Shown here piece by piece: positions 6,603 through 13,848 of a stretch of DNA of 64,000 nucleotides (position 1 is its first letter; each line of letters opens with the position of its first letter). The DNA is from Chloroflexota bacterium (GTDB lineage Bacteria > Chloroflexota > Anaerolineae > Anaerolineales > Villigracilaceae). The DNA is taken from the NCBI GenBank assembly GCA_016219545.1, contig JACRMH010000066.1:1-64000 (forward strand), read 5' to 3'. Both the position numbers and the translations under genes were made by a program. The notes under the pieces are model-generated. The model saw only the letters and a list, made by a program, of their open reading frames with translations. It did not search any database and was not told the origin of the DNA.

Positions 6603-7952
6603 ATGACCTACATCCCAATTTCCCCCAACGAACGGGATGCGATGCTCAAAACGGTCGGCGTAAAATCACTCGATGCCCTTTTCGATGCCGTCCCGCAAAA
6701 ACATCGCTTTCCCGAACTTGACCTTCCCCCTGCATTGACCGAAATGGAAGCTGCTTCACTCTTAAGTGAAATGGCCAATACCAATGAGAACGTGCGTGAG
6801 CATCTCATCTCCTTCCTCGGCGCGGGCGCGTACAACCATTACATCCCGTCAGTCGTTGACCATATCCTGCGCCGCGGCGAATTCTATACCGCCTACACCC
6901 CGTATCAGCCGGAGATCTCGCAAGGCACCCTGCAGGCCATCTTCGAATATCAGTCCCTGATGACCAACCTGACCGGCATGGAAGTATCCAACGCGTCTCA
7001 TTATGACGGCGCGACTGCCACAGCCGAAGCCGTCAGCCTTGCGTTCGCACAGTTCCGCGGCAAACGCAAGAAAGTTGTCATGTCTCCCGCGGTCCATCCG
7101 CAATACCGTGAAGTGGTCCGCACGTATACTCAAGGCATGGGGTTGGAAGAAGTCGGCGACGATGTGTCCATTGACCCCGAAGTCGAACCCGATGCAATGA
7201 TGTCTCTCGTGGATGAGAACACCATGCTCGTCGTTGTTCAATATCCCGATTTCTTCGGACGCATTTACGATTACACAAAACTCGTCGAAGATGCGCACGC
7301 AAAAGGCTCGCTCGTTTGCATCGTTGCGAATCCCACTGCGATGGTGATGCTCAAGACTCCCGCCGAAATGGGCGCGGACGTAGTTGTCGGCGAGGCTCAA
7401 CCCTTTGGCATTCCACTTTGGTATGGCGGACCCTATCTTGGTTTCTTCACCACCAAAAAATCCTACGTTCACAAAATGGCGGGTCGCCTCATCGGCGAAA
7501 CCGTGGATAATCGCGGACAGCGCTCTTACGTGTTGACTCTGACCGCGCGCGAACAGCACATCAAACGCGAACGCGCCACTTCCAACATCTGCTCGAATCA
7601 AGGATTGCTCGCGCTTGCCGCTGCGGTGTACATGTCCACGCTTGGCAAGACCGGTTTACAGCAGGTCGCGAATCTTTGTTATCAAAAAGCGCACTACGCC
7701 GCCACCGAACTCAGCAAGATCGACGGCTTCGGTTTGTGCTTTAGTGATCCCTTCTTCCACGAATTTGTTTTGTGTTGTCCAAAATCTGGCAGCGAGGTCA
7801 ATGAATATTTGCTCGATCACGGCATCCTTGGTGGTTACGATCTCGGCAAGGATTATCCTTCGCTCGAGAATCACATCCTGATGGCCTTCACCGAAATGAA
7901 CAGCAAGCAGGAAATTGACACGCTCGTGGAAGTGTTAAAGGAGATGGAATAA
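6603..7952 (+). CDS. gcvPA: Glycine dehydrogenase (decarboxylating) subunit 1
   Basis: 449 residues, the N-terminal half-protein of split glycine decarboxylase, which works as a heterotetramer with subunit 2. It decarboxylates glycine and passes the aminomethyl group to lipoylated GcvH. Typical segments are YTPYQPEISQGTLQAIFEYQ, SHYDGATATAEA and GEAQPFGIPLWYGGPYLGFF. This subunit lacks the PLP lysine, which is in subunit 2. The start MTYIPISPNERDAML at 6603 follows AGAGGCAAC; an ATG at 6585 lies in a repeat and is less likely. The stop overlaps the next start (TAATG). Confidence 0.96.
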   Translation: MTYIPISPNERDAMLKTVGVKSLDALFDAVPQKHRFPELDLPPALTEMEAASLLSEMANTNENVREHLISFLGAGAYNHYIPSVVDHILRRGEFYTAYTPYQPEISQGTLQAIFEYQSLMTNLTGMEVSNASHYDGATATAEAVSLAFAQFRGKRKKVVMSPAVHPQYREVVRTYTQGMGLEEVGDDVSIDPEVEPDAMMSLVDENTMLVVVQYPDFFGRIYDYTKLVEDAHAKGSLVCIVANPTAMVMLKTPAEMGADVVVGEAQPFGIPLWYGGPYLGFFTTKKSYVHKMAGRLIGETVDNRGQRSYVLTLTAREQHIKRERATSNICSNQGLLALAAAVYMSTLGKTGLQQVANLCYQKAHYAATELSKIDGFGLCFSDPFFHEFVLCCPKSGSEVNEYLLDHGILGGYDLGKDYPSLENHILMAFTEMNSKQEIDTLVEVLKEME

Positions 7953-9439
7953 TGGCTACCATAGTTGAACCTACCATCTTTGAACTTTCCTCCCCCGGAC
8001 GACTCGGCGTGACCATGCCCGCCTCAGACGTGCCGACAACTGCTCTGCCTCCCAAGAATTTGCTGCGCTCTGAGCTGCCTCTGCCCGAGCTCGCCGAAGT
8101 GGACGTTGTGCGTCACTACACCAAACTCAGCAAATTCAATTACGGCGTGGATGACGGCTTCTATCCTTTGGGTTCATGCACCATGAAATACAACCCAAAG
8201 ATCAATGAAGATACCTGCCGCTTGCCGGGCTTCCTTTACACTCATCCATTACAGCCGATTGAAACCGTGCAAGGCAACCTGGTCCTGATGTATGAATTGC
8301 AGGAATGGCTGAAAGAAATTACCGGCTTTGAGGGTATGACTCTTCAACCTGCCGCAGGCGCGCACGGAGAATTTACCGGCGTGTTGATGATGGCCGCGTA
8401 TCACAAATCACGTGGCGATGCCAAACGCACCAAGATGCTCATCCCCGACGCCGCGCATGGGACAAACCCCGCATCGGCCGGCATGTTGGGATTCAGCGTT
8501 GTCACCATCCCTTCGGATGCACGCGGCAACGTTGACCTCAAAGCCCTCGAGGCCGCCTGTGATGATACCGTTGTCGGCATGATGCTGACCAATCCGAACA
8601 CACTCGGCATGTTCGATGAACACATTGAAGAAGTGATCGCATTGGTACATAAATGCGGTGGCTTGATGTACGGTGACGGCGCAAATTTGAATGCACTACT
8701 CGGCATCGTCCGTCCCGGCGACTTGGGCTTTGATGTAATGCATATCAACTTGCACAAGACCTTCTCCGTCCCGCACGGCGGCGGTGGACCTGGCTCCGGC
8801 CCGGTGGGCGTCAGCGAACGCCTGCTTGATTTCCTCCCATCTCCATTGGTGGACATCATCGAAGATGGCGACGATGAGATGGAGCCGCTTTATGGCTTTG
8901 TCACCCCGAAGAAATCCATCGGACGCATGAAGGCTTTCCACGGTCACTTCGGCGGCGGACTTGTCCGTGCTTACACTTATATCTCCATGCACGGTCCCGA
9001 TGGCTTGAAGGATATTTCGCAATATGCAGTTCTCAACGCGAATTATCTACAGGCGAAATTGCGCAGCACCTACACTATTCCGTATGACCGCATCTGTATG
9101 CATGAATTCGTAGCCGAAGGTCAGTTCGCGGGCAGTGACGTGCGCGCGCTCGATATTGCCAAACGACTGATGGATTACAAATTCCATCCGCCTACGAACT
9201 ACTTCCCGCTCATCGTCCACGAAGCGTTGATGATCGAACCCACCGAAACCGAGAACAAAGACACCTTGGATCGTTTCGCCGATGCGCTGATCAAGATCGC
9301 GGAAGAGGCGAAGACTCAGCCCGAGTTGCTCCACAATGCGCCGCTCACCACTCCATTTGGAAGAATGGATGAGGTCAAGGCGGCACGCGAGTTGGTGCTC
9401 TGCTGCTGGCTGCCTGAGAATTACGAGACTCTAACTTAA
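7952..9439 (+). CDS. gcvPB: Glycine dehydrogenase (decarboxylating) subunit 2
   Basis: 495 residues, the PLP-binding half of split glycine decarboxylase. The cofactor lysine is in HINLHKTFSVPHGGGGPG, a family signature; DAAHGTNPASAGMLGF is another. Its start codon overlaps the stop of gcvPA by one base, implying translational coupling and equal stoichiometry. It ends the riboswitch-controlled operon, followed by a strong bidirectional terminator. The protein acts in the cytoplasm in glycine catabolism or, run in reverse, glycine synthesis from one-carbon units. Confidence 0.97.
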   Translation: MATIVEPTIFELSSPGRLGVTMPASDVPTTALPPKNLLRSELPLPELAEVDVVRHYTKLSKFNYGVDDGFYPLGSCTMKYNPKINEDTCRLPGFLYTHPLQPIETVQGNLVLMYELQEWLKEITGFEGMTLQPAAGAHGEFTGVLMMAAYHKSRGDAKRTKMLIPDAAHGTNPASAGMLGFSVVTIPSDARGNVDLKALEAACDDTVVGMMLTNPNTLGMFDEHIEEVIALVHKCGGLMYGDGANLNALLGIVRPGDLGFDVMHINLHKTFSVPHGGGGPGSGPVGVSERLLDFLPSPLVDIIEDGDDEMEPLYGFVTPKKSIGRMKAFHGHFGGGLVRAYTYISMHGPDGLKDISQYAVLNANYLQAKLRSTYTIPYDRICMHEFVAEGQFAGSDVRALDIAKRLMDYKFHPPTNYFPLIVHEALMIEPTETENKDTLDRFADALIKIAEEAKTQPELLHNAPLTTPFGRMDEVKAARELVLCCWLPENYETLT

Positions 9440-9462
9440 TAATCCATATTGACATAAAAAAG

Positions 9463-9497
9463 ACGACCTCTAACAGTTTTGTTGGAGGTCGTTTGAT
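9463..9497. terminator. Bidirectional terminator between gcvPB and a convergent gene
   Basis: ACGACCTC(T)AACA pairs with TGTT(G)GAGGTCGT around GTTT; A-rich before and TTTGATTT after, so it can serve both gcvPB and the minus-strand lipoprotein gene that ends at 9528. Confidence 0.85.
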
Positions 9498-9527
9498 TTA
9501 AGTTATGTCTTTATTTATCTGACATTC

Positions 9528-10541
9528 TTATGGGACGTATTCATAATGCTTGGTCAGAGTATATGTGATGTAATTTTCCCAAAGGGGCTGAATGATTTTC
9601 ATTTCATAGTCGTGAGTGGAAAAGGTCTGAAGGACCATGCGTCCGCCCAGACACGATGCCAATACACCGTAATCTGATTTACGGTTTGGCTGCAAACCGC
9701 CGACGAGCACGGCATCTCCGCCGGCGCCCAACTCTATCAGGTCGCCTGCATCGGTGAACCATTGCGGGTATGGATACGAAGGCGCCAACACCGTGTTCGG
9801 TGTAGATAACAACGGATGGGATTTATCCAGCCAATAAATGGAAAATTTAAAGGGATCATAGGTATAGTCCCGCTGCCAATCCCGGAAAAAATCTACGCCG
9901 CATTTACTTAATATCGGTGCTATTTTTCCGTTCGCAATCTTATCCAGATACCAGACCTCGAAGATGACCGCCCCGCCATTGTTGATGTGGTCATACAATA
10001 CCTCGAACATCTCGCCGCTGAAACCTGAGCGTACCTCTGCGGCCACGATGACCAGATCCCATTTGGTGGATGAATTGGCTTGCTTCTTGAAATCGCCCAA
10101 AGCGTCGCCAGTATTCACGATCTTTCCACCGGAAAAATTCATCGAGTTGATGGTTCTGTCCACGATTGGCAATAAAGTTGGATACCCGGCAATATCTTCG
10201 AAGATCAGGATATTGGAAGCTTTTATCCGAGCCTGCATATCCACAGGGGCCGGAGTATCTGGAATAACAGCCGTATCCGCAGGGGCTGCGACGGTGTATG
10301 TCGGGTAGGGGGTATAGGTCGGTTGTTCTGGCGGCAATGTTGATGGTGGGAGAGTTGAAACGGCACTATTTGCAGACAGGGTCATCTGTTGGATGGCAAT
10401 GCTGGTCTGCTGGACGGCCATAGCCACCTGAGTCTCTGCAACGCTGGGATCGGAACCATTAGTAGACACACCGGGCATTGAACATGCGATAGCTGCAAGA
10501 ATTAGGATTAGAACTGCCGAGAGCCATGACGGTCTTTTCAT
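9528..10541 (-). CDS. Putative lipoprotein of unknown function
   Basis: 337 residues from the ATG at 10541, which has a perfect AGGAGG eight bases upstream. The N-terminus MKRPSWLSAVLILILAAIAC is a lipoprotein signal with cysteine at position 20. A Thr/Pro-rich spacer (about residues 80-120, PTYTPYPTYT) leads to a globular domain with alternating beta-strands (NILIFEDIAGYP, DLVIVAAEVRSGF, GGAVIFEVWYLD). The strand-helix pattern and the phrase about an invariable E-V-W-Y-L-D resemble class-I glutamine amidotransferase-like or DUF4350-like folds, but no catalytic triad is recognisable. Function unknown; exported and membrane anchored. Confidence 0.7.
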   Translation of the reverse strand: MKRPSWLSAVLILILAAIACSMPGVSTNGSDPSVAETQVAMAVQQTSIAIQQMTLSANSAVSTLPPSTLPPEQPTYTPYPTYTVAAPADTAVIPDTPAPVDMQARIKASNILIFEDIAGYPTLLPIVDRTINSMNFSGGKIVNTGDALGDFKKQANSSTKWDLVIVAAEVRSGFSGEMFEVLYDHINNGGAVIFEVWYLDKIANGKIAPILSKCGVDFFRDWQRDYTYDPFKFSIYWLDKSHPLLSTPNTVLAPSYPYPQWFTDAGDLIELGAGGDAVLVGGLQPNRKSDYGVLASCLGGRMVLQTFSTHDYEMKIIQPLWENYITYTLTKHYEYVP

Positions 10542-10772
10542 TGTGATGCCTCCTTTGGATAAGAACAAATAGTAGAAAAAGAGCAAACGGATCAAATAGC
10601 TGGAGCGGACAGATGTTTATTCGACCCTCTTAATCTTATGAAGCCCAATCTTAAAAAACAAGTGCATTAAGTCACATCCAAAAACAATTGACCTCAGGGT
10701 TTGGCTATCTTCATCCACTCTGCAGGGTTATAATCTGCGGAATTAAAAAATAAATGCTTGAAGAGGAAAACC

Positions 10773-11573
10773 ATGTTCAATAAGCTGTTATTTCACCATT
10801 TCCCAAACGTTAAAAGCTTGCTGACCCGCTTGCAGTATGAGTTGATCTCCATGCTGGATAAGGATAGGAACGCCATTTTTATGAACTTTGGTTACACCTC
10901 TCATCACAAGGGCGGCCAGCCTCTTCCACTTAAAGCCGAGGATGAGATCCACCGCTATCCGCTTCAGCTCTATCACCATGTCGCCGAATCCATTGACTGG
11001 TCGGGGCGGGATGTGCTGGAGGTCAGTTCCGGGCGGGGAGGCGGCGCAAATTTCATCATGCACCATTTCAAACCCAAATCCTATACTGGGGTGGACTTTT
11101 CCTCCCGTGCCATTGAATTCTGCCGAAGCCACTACAAAATGGATGGACTCAAATTCCATCATGGCAATGCCGAAGCGCTGACCTTCCCCGATAATTCCTT
11201 TGACGTGGTCATGAATGTGGAGGCTTCGCTTTACTATCCCAATATCACGAAATTCTTTGAGCATGTCACGCGCGTGTTGAAACCGGAAGGTTACTTCCTC
11301 TACACTGACCTGCGCTACGAAGAAAAAGTTGAGATATGGCGCGCGCAATTAAAGGCAATGGGACTGAAACTCGTCAAAGAAGAAGAGATCACGGACAATG
11401 TTTTGAAGGCCATCGAGATGGACAGGGAACGCCGCATCCAATTGGTGGATAGGTATGTGCCGGCAATTTTACGAAAAGCCTTTTATCACTTCGCCGGCCT
11501 CACCTCTTCTCTTAATGATGCGCCTCACCTGGATAATCGAAGATACTGGTACTTTGTCTTGCAAAAGGCATAA
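10773..11573 (+). CDS. Class I SAM-dependent methyltransferase
   Basis: 266 residues. The SAM-binding motif I is VLEVSSGRGGGANFIMHHF, with the acidic motif II in YTGVDFSSRAIEF and motif III-like NSFDVVMNVEASLYYPN, then RVLKPEGYFLYTDLR. The N-terminal MFNKLLFHHFPNVKSLLTRL resembles the mycobacterial phthiotriol/glycopeptidolipid-type O-methyltransferases, so a lipid or polyketide hydroxyl may be the acceptor; this is inference. The ATG at 10773 has GAAGAGGA upstream; a TTG five codons earlier is less likely. A TATAAT box lies at 10729-10734. It is monocistronic, ended by a hairpin at 11594. Confidence 0.8.
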   Translation: MFNKLLFHHFPNVKSLLTRLQYELISMLDKDRNAIFMNFGYTSHHKGGQPLPLKAEDEIHRYPLQLYHHVAESIDWSGRDVLEVSSGRGGGANFIMHHFKPKSYTGVDFSSRAIEFCRSHYKMDGLKFHHGNAEALTFPDNSFDVVMNVEASLYYPNITKFFEHVTRVLKPEGYFLYTDLRYEEKVEIWRAQLKAMGLKLVKEEEITDNVLKAIEMDRERRIQLVDRYVPAILRKAFYHFAGLTSSLNDAPHLDNRRYWYFVLQKA

Positions 11574-11593
11574 TGAAAATAAGTAATAAATGG

Positions 11594-11626
11594 AAAGGTG
11601 CGTCACTAAGGCGCGCCTTTTGTTTT
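11594..11626 (+). terminator. Rho-independent terminator of the methyltransferase gene
   Basis: AAAGGTGCG (11594-11602) pairs with CGCGCCTTT (11612-11620) with one G-U, followed by TGTTTT. Confidence 0.8.
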
Positions 11627-11632
11627 AAATCC

Positions 11633-11700
11633 ATCCGCAGATGCCGCGGATTATGCAGAAAATTATTTTAAAATCTGTTCAATCTGCATCATCTGCGGAT
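11633..11700. repeat. ATCCGCAGATG inverted-repeat element
   Basis: Terminal arms ATCCGCAGATGCCGCGGATT and AATCTGCATCATCTGCGGAT surround an A/T-rich centre; no coding capacity. A half-copy (TATCCGCAGATGACGCAGAT) lies at 13751-13770. Confidence 0.8.
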
Positions 11701-11731
11701 AATGCTTTTAATACCGGAAATCATAAAACCC

Positions 11732-11762
11732 TTGACATTAACGTTACGTCAGGGTTTATAGT
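11732..11762 (+). promoter_or_regulatory. MerR-type promoter with 19-bp spacer and operator dyad
   Basis: -35 TTGACA (11732-11737) and -10 TATAGT (11757-11762) are separated by 19 bases, the overlong spacer typical of MerR-activated promoters. The spacer holds an imperfect dyad TGACATTA-ACG-TTACGTCA. The -10 ends six bases before the ATG at 11769, so the transcript is probably leaderless. Autoregulation by the encoded MerR protein is the natural reading. Confidence 0.75.
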
Positions 11763-11768
11763 AACGCC

Positions 11769-12518
11769 ATGTTCACTGTAAAACAGCTCTCGCAAATGGC
11801 CGGTGTCACCCCGCGGACTTTGCATCACTACGACGATATCGGTCTCCTCAAGCCATCCCAGGTTGGCGATAATGGCTATCGCTACTATGGGGAGGAAGCC
11901 CTGTTGAAACTTCAACAGATCATGTTCTATCGCGAGCTGGATTTTCCGCTGGATGAGATCAAGAAACTCATGGGACGCCGTGACTTCGATGTGCTCAAAG
12001 CGCTGGAGACTCACAAAGAATCGCTGAGCAGGCAAATGGAAAGAACGAAGCGCTTACTTGTCACAGTGGACAATACCATTCAATATATCAAAGGAGAAAA
12101 TACCATGAGCGAAAAAGGCTTATTCGAAGGCTTTAGCGAAGAAGAGCAGGAAAAGTATGCACTGGAAGCGGAGCAGTTATATGACCCCGAAACCGTGCGC
12201 GAATCCAACCGCAAGTGGAAGGCATATTCCGCCGCGAAGAAGGAAGCCATTATGGCTGAGGGCAAACAGGTTTATCAGGACATGATCGCGGTCATGCCGA
12301 AAGGCGCGGACAGCGCCGAGGCTCAGGCGGTTGTGGAACATTGGCGCAAGCACATGGATTATTTCTGGACGCCGAACCTCGGTCAATTGCTTGACCTTGC
12401 CAATGGTTACAATGACGATCCGCGCTTCAAAGCCAACTTCGACAAAATGCACCCAAAGCTGGCCGAGTTTATGCGTGAGGCTGTGAAGGTGTATGTGGGG
12501 AAAAAAAGAAGTAAGTAA
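11769..12518 (+). CDS. TipA-like MerR transcriptional activator
   Basis: 249 residues. Residues 1-75 are a MerR winged helix (MFTVKQLSQMAGVTPRTLHHYDDIGLL); residues 80-108 form the dimerisation coiled coil; residues 113-249 match a TipAS antibiotic-recognition domain (FSEEEQEKYALEAEQLY, HWRKHMDYFWTPNL, YNDDPRFKANFDKMHP). Proteins of this type sense thiopeptides or other hydrophobic drugs and activate their own promoter. The gene has no Shine-Dalgarno and sits at the predicted transcription start. An internal in-frame ATG at 12105 has a strong AAAGGAG, so a free TipAS domain may also be made, as in Streptomyces tipA. Confidence 0.9.
   Translation: MFTVKQLSQMAGVTPRTLHHYDDIGLLKPSQVGDNGYRYYGEEALLKLQQIMFYRELDFPLDEIKKLMGRRDFDVLKALETHKESLSRQMERTKRLLVTVDNTIQYIKGENTMSEKGLFEGFSEEEQEKYALEAEQLYDPETVRESNRKWKAYSAAKKEAIMAEGKQVYQDMIAVMPKGADSAEAQAVVEHWRKHMDYFWTPNLGQLLDLANGYNDDPRFKANFDKMHPKLAEFMREAVKVYVGKKRSK
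12094..12107 (+). promoter_or_regulatory. Internal Shine-Dalgarno and ATG for a free TipAS domain
   Basis: AAAGGAG followed, after AAAATACC, by ATG at 12105 in frame with the MerR gene (codon 113). The product would be the 137-residue ligand-binding domain only. Confidence 0.6.
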
Positions 12519-12535
12519 GTGAGAAGTTAGAAGTA

Positions 12536-12568
12536 AAAAGAGCCAGAGGTTTTACCTTTGGCTCTTTG
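12536..12568 (+). terminator. Rho-independent terminator of the TipA-like gene
   Basis: AAAGAGCCAGAGGT pairs with ACCTTTGGCTCTTT around TTT. Almost the same hairpin (AAAGAGCCAAAGG) ends the RRM gene at 13285. Confidence 0.8.
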
Positions 12569-12595
12569 ACTTTAATTTCTATCCTCTTACTATTC

Positions 12596-12696
12596 ATGTC
12601 GTTGCGAGGAGGGTGCTCTTCCCGACGAAGCAATCTCCAAGTTAGGGGGAGATTGCTTCGCCGCCAAAGAACAAAAACGGCGGCTCGCAACGACAT
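12596..12696. repeat. Interspersed repeat, GTCGTTGCGAGG/GAAGCAATCTCC family, copy 2
   Basis: Ends ATGTCGTTGCGAGGAGG and GGCTCGCAACGACAT; inner arms GAAGCAATCTCC and GGAGATTGCTTCG. Lies between convergent genes. Confidence 0.85.
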
Positions 12697-12718
12697 TATT
12701 AGTTGGGGGGTAGATTTT

Positions 12719-13108
12719 TTATTCCTTATTTCGCATGAAATCTGCGATCTCAGCGAAACGGGACTTAAGCTGTTCGATCACAACCGGGTGGACCTGACTT
12801 TCGTCCAGCGCCTTGTTCATGCACCACAACCATTGATCGCGCTCGATCACGCCAATGGAAAACGGCATGTGACGCTGACGTAATTTGGGCGGCCCATATT
12901 TTTGTTGATAAAGCGCCGGTCCGCCGGACCAGCCGGAGAGGAACATGAAAAGTTTGTCACGGGATTGATTTAGACTTTTCGGGTGCAAAGCGCGGATGCC
13001 CGCCGCTTCGGGGAAGGAATCCATAATGTCATAAAAGCGGTCGATCAGGGAGCGCAGTCCCGTTTCGCCGCCGATCAATTCATAAAGGGAGGGATTAATT
13101 TCGATCAT
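12719..13108 (-). CDS. Group II truncated hemoglobin
   Basis: 129 residues, right for a 2-over-2 globin. MIEINPSLYELIGGETGLRSLIDRFYDIMD is the pre-A/A/B helix region, the proximal heme ligand is H80 in KLRQRHMPFSIG, and the following DQWLWCMNKAL contains the conserved tryptophan. Such globins bind O2, NO or peroxide and are linked with nitrosative or oxidative stress. Start at 13108 was chosen because the family begins near this residue; upstream in-frame sequence has no motif. It is apparently monocistronic, with the start near a low-complexity intergenic stretch. Confidence 0.88.
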   Translation of the reverse strand: MIEINPSLYELIGGETGLRSLIDRFYDIMDSFPEAAGIRALHPKSLNQSRDKLFMFLSGWSGGPALYQQKYGPPKLRQRHMPFSIGVIERDQWLWCMNKALDESQVHPVVIEQLKSRFAEIADFMRNKE

Positions 13109-13284
13109 GGCAGGATTGTAATATAGGAATAACCTCTTGCAAAAGTCCTTTTCGCCACTGAGGTCGCAGACAAAAAAGGATCTTAAAAGGTTTTCCTCAA
13201 AAGTCTCTGTGTACTCCCCTGGCACCGCCCGCCAGGGCAGGTGTGTGGCTGCTTATGCAAGTGGTCAAATGAAAAAATTAAAGA

Positions 13285-13320
13285 AAAAGAGCCAAAGGAT
13301 TTCGCCCTTGGCTCTTTTAT
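13285..13320 (-). terminator. Rho-independent terminator of the RRM gene
   Basis: On the minus strand AAAAGAGCCAAGGG pairs with CCTTTGGCTCTTTT and runs into a T-rich tract, 17 bases past the stop of the RRM gene. Confidence 0.75.
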
Positions 13321-13336
13321 GTTCGATGTGACTTAT

Positions 13337-13591
13337 TTATCCAACGCGCGGTTTGGCAACGTTGACTTTGAGTGTGCTATCCGCCAGGGAGTAGGCGTTG
13401 AACATGCTGATCGCTTTGTCGGCATCGGCTTGTGCGGGCATGGACACGAACGCGAAGCCCTTGGACTGTCCGGTGGCTTTGTCCATGACAAGTTCCACCG
13501 AAGAGACTGCTCCGGCAGTTGCGAACAAAGTGTTGATCTCGGCTTGTGTGGTGCTCTTGGCCAAATTTCCTACGTAAATTCTTACATCCAT
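13337..13591 (-). CDS. Small RRM RNA-binding protein
   Basis: 84 residues consisting of one RNA recognition motif. RNP2 is IYVGNL (residues 5-10) and RNP1 is KGFAFVSM (residues 44-51), both complete with aromatic positions. Stand-alone RRM proteins occur in cyanobacteria, Chloroflexota and others; in cyanobacteria several are cold-induced RNA chaperone-like proteins. The start at 13591 follows AAAGGATG. The leader upstream contains a stable nested hairpin with a T-run, so expression may be controlled post-initiation. No partner gene nearby. Confidence 0.92.
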   Translation of the reverse strand: MDVRIYVGNLAKSTTQAEINTLFATAGAVSSVELVMDKATGQSKGFAFVSMPAQADADKAISMFNAYSLADSTLKVNVAKPRVG

Positions 13592-13625
13592 TTTATTACA
13601 TCCTTTTCCAGCTCGGCTGGAATTA

Positions 13626-13664
13626 AAAAAGAATGACCGCAACCCTATAATAGGGTCAGCGGTC
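13626..13664 (-). promoter_or_regulatory. Leader hairpin of the RRM gene (possible attenuator)
   Basis: On the minus strand GACCGC...GCGGTC encloses a second pair ACCCTATT/ATAGGGT and is followed by ATTCTTTTTT. It lies about 45 bases upstream of the start codon. The shape is terminator-like, so attenuation or a temperature-sensitive leader is possible. No function is proven. Confidence 0.45.
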
Positions 13665-13848
13665 AAGGTGGTACGACGGTGGTCCAATTACTTATTACTC
13701 TTTCAGTGTAGCACACATTCGGTCTGTGGACGGGCGAGAATGAAAAGACTTATCCGCAGATGACGCAGATTGAACGCATTTTTGGTTTTGCGTAAGGGAA
13801 GTTTTGTGCTAAAGTAGGACATCGTCATTACACAAAGGGTAGGCAGTT

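Noticed and set aside
13241..13636. 131-codon plus-strand frame over the RRM gene
   Set aside because: Antisense to a protein with intact RNP1 and RNP2 motifs; no homologous features.
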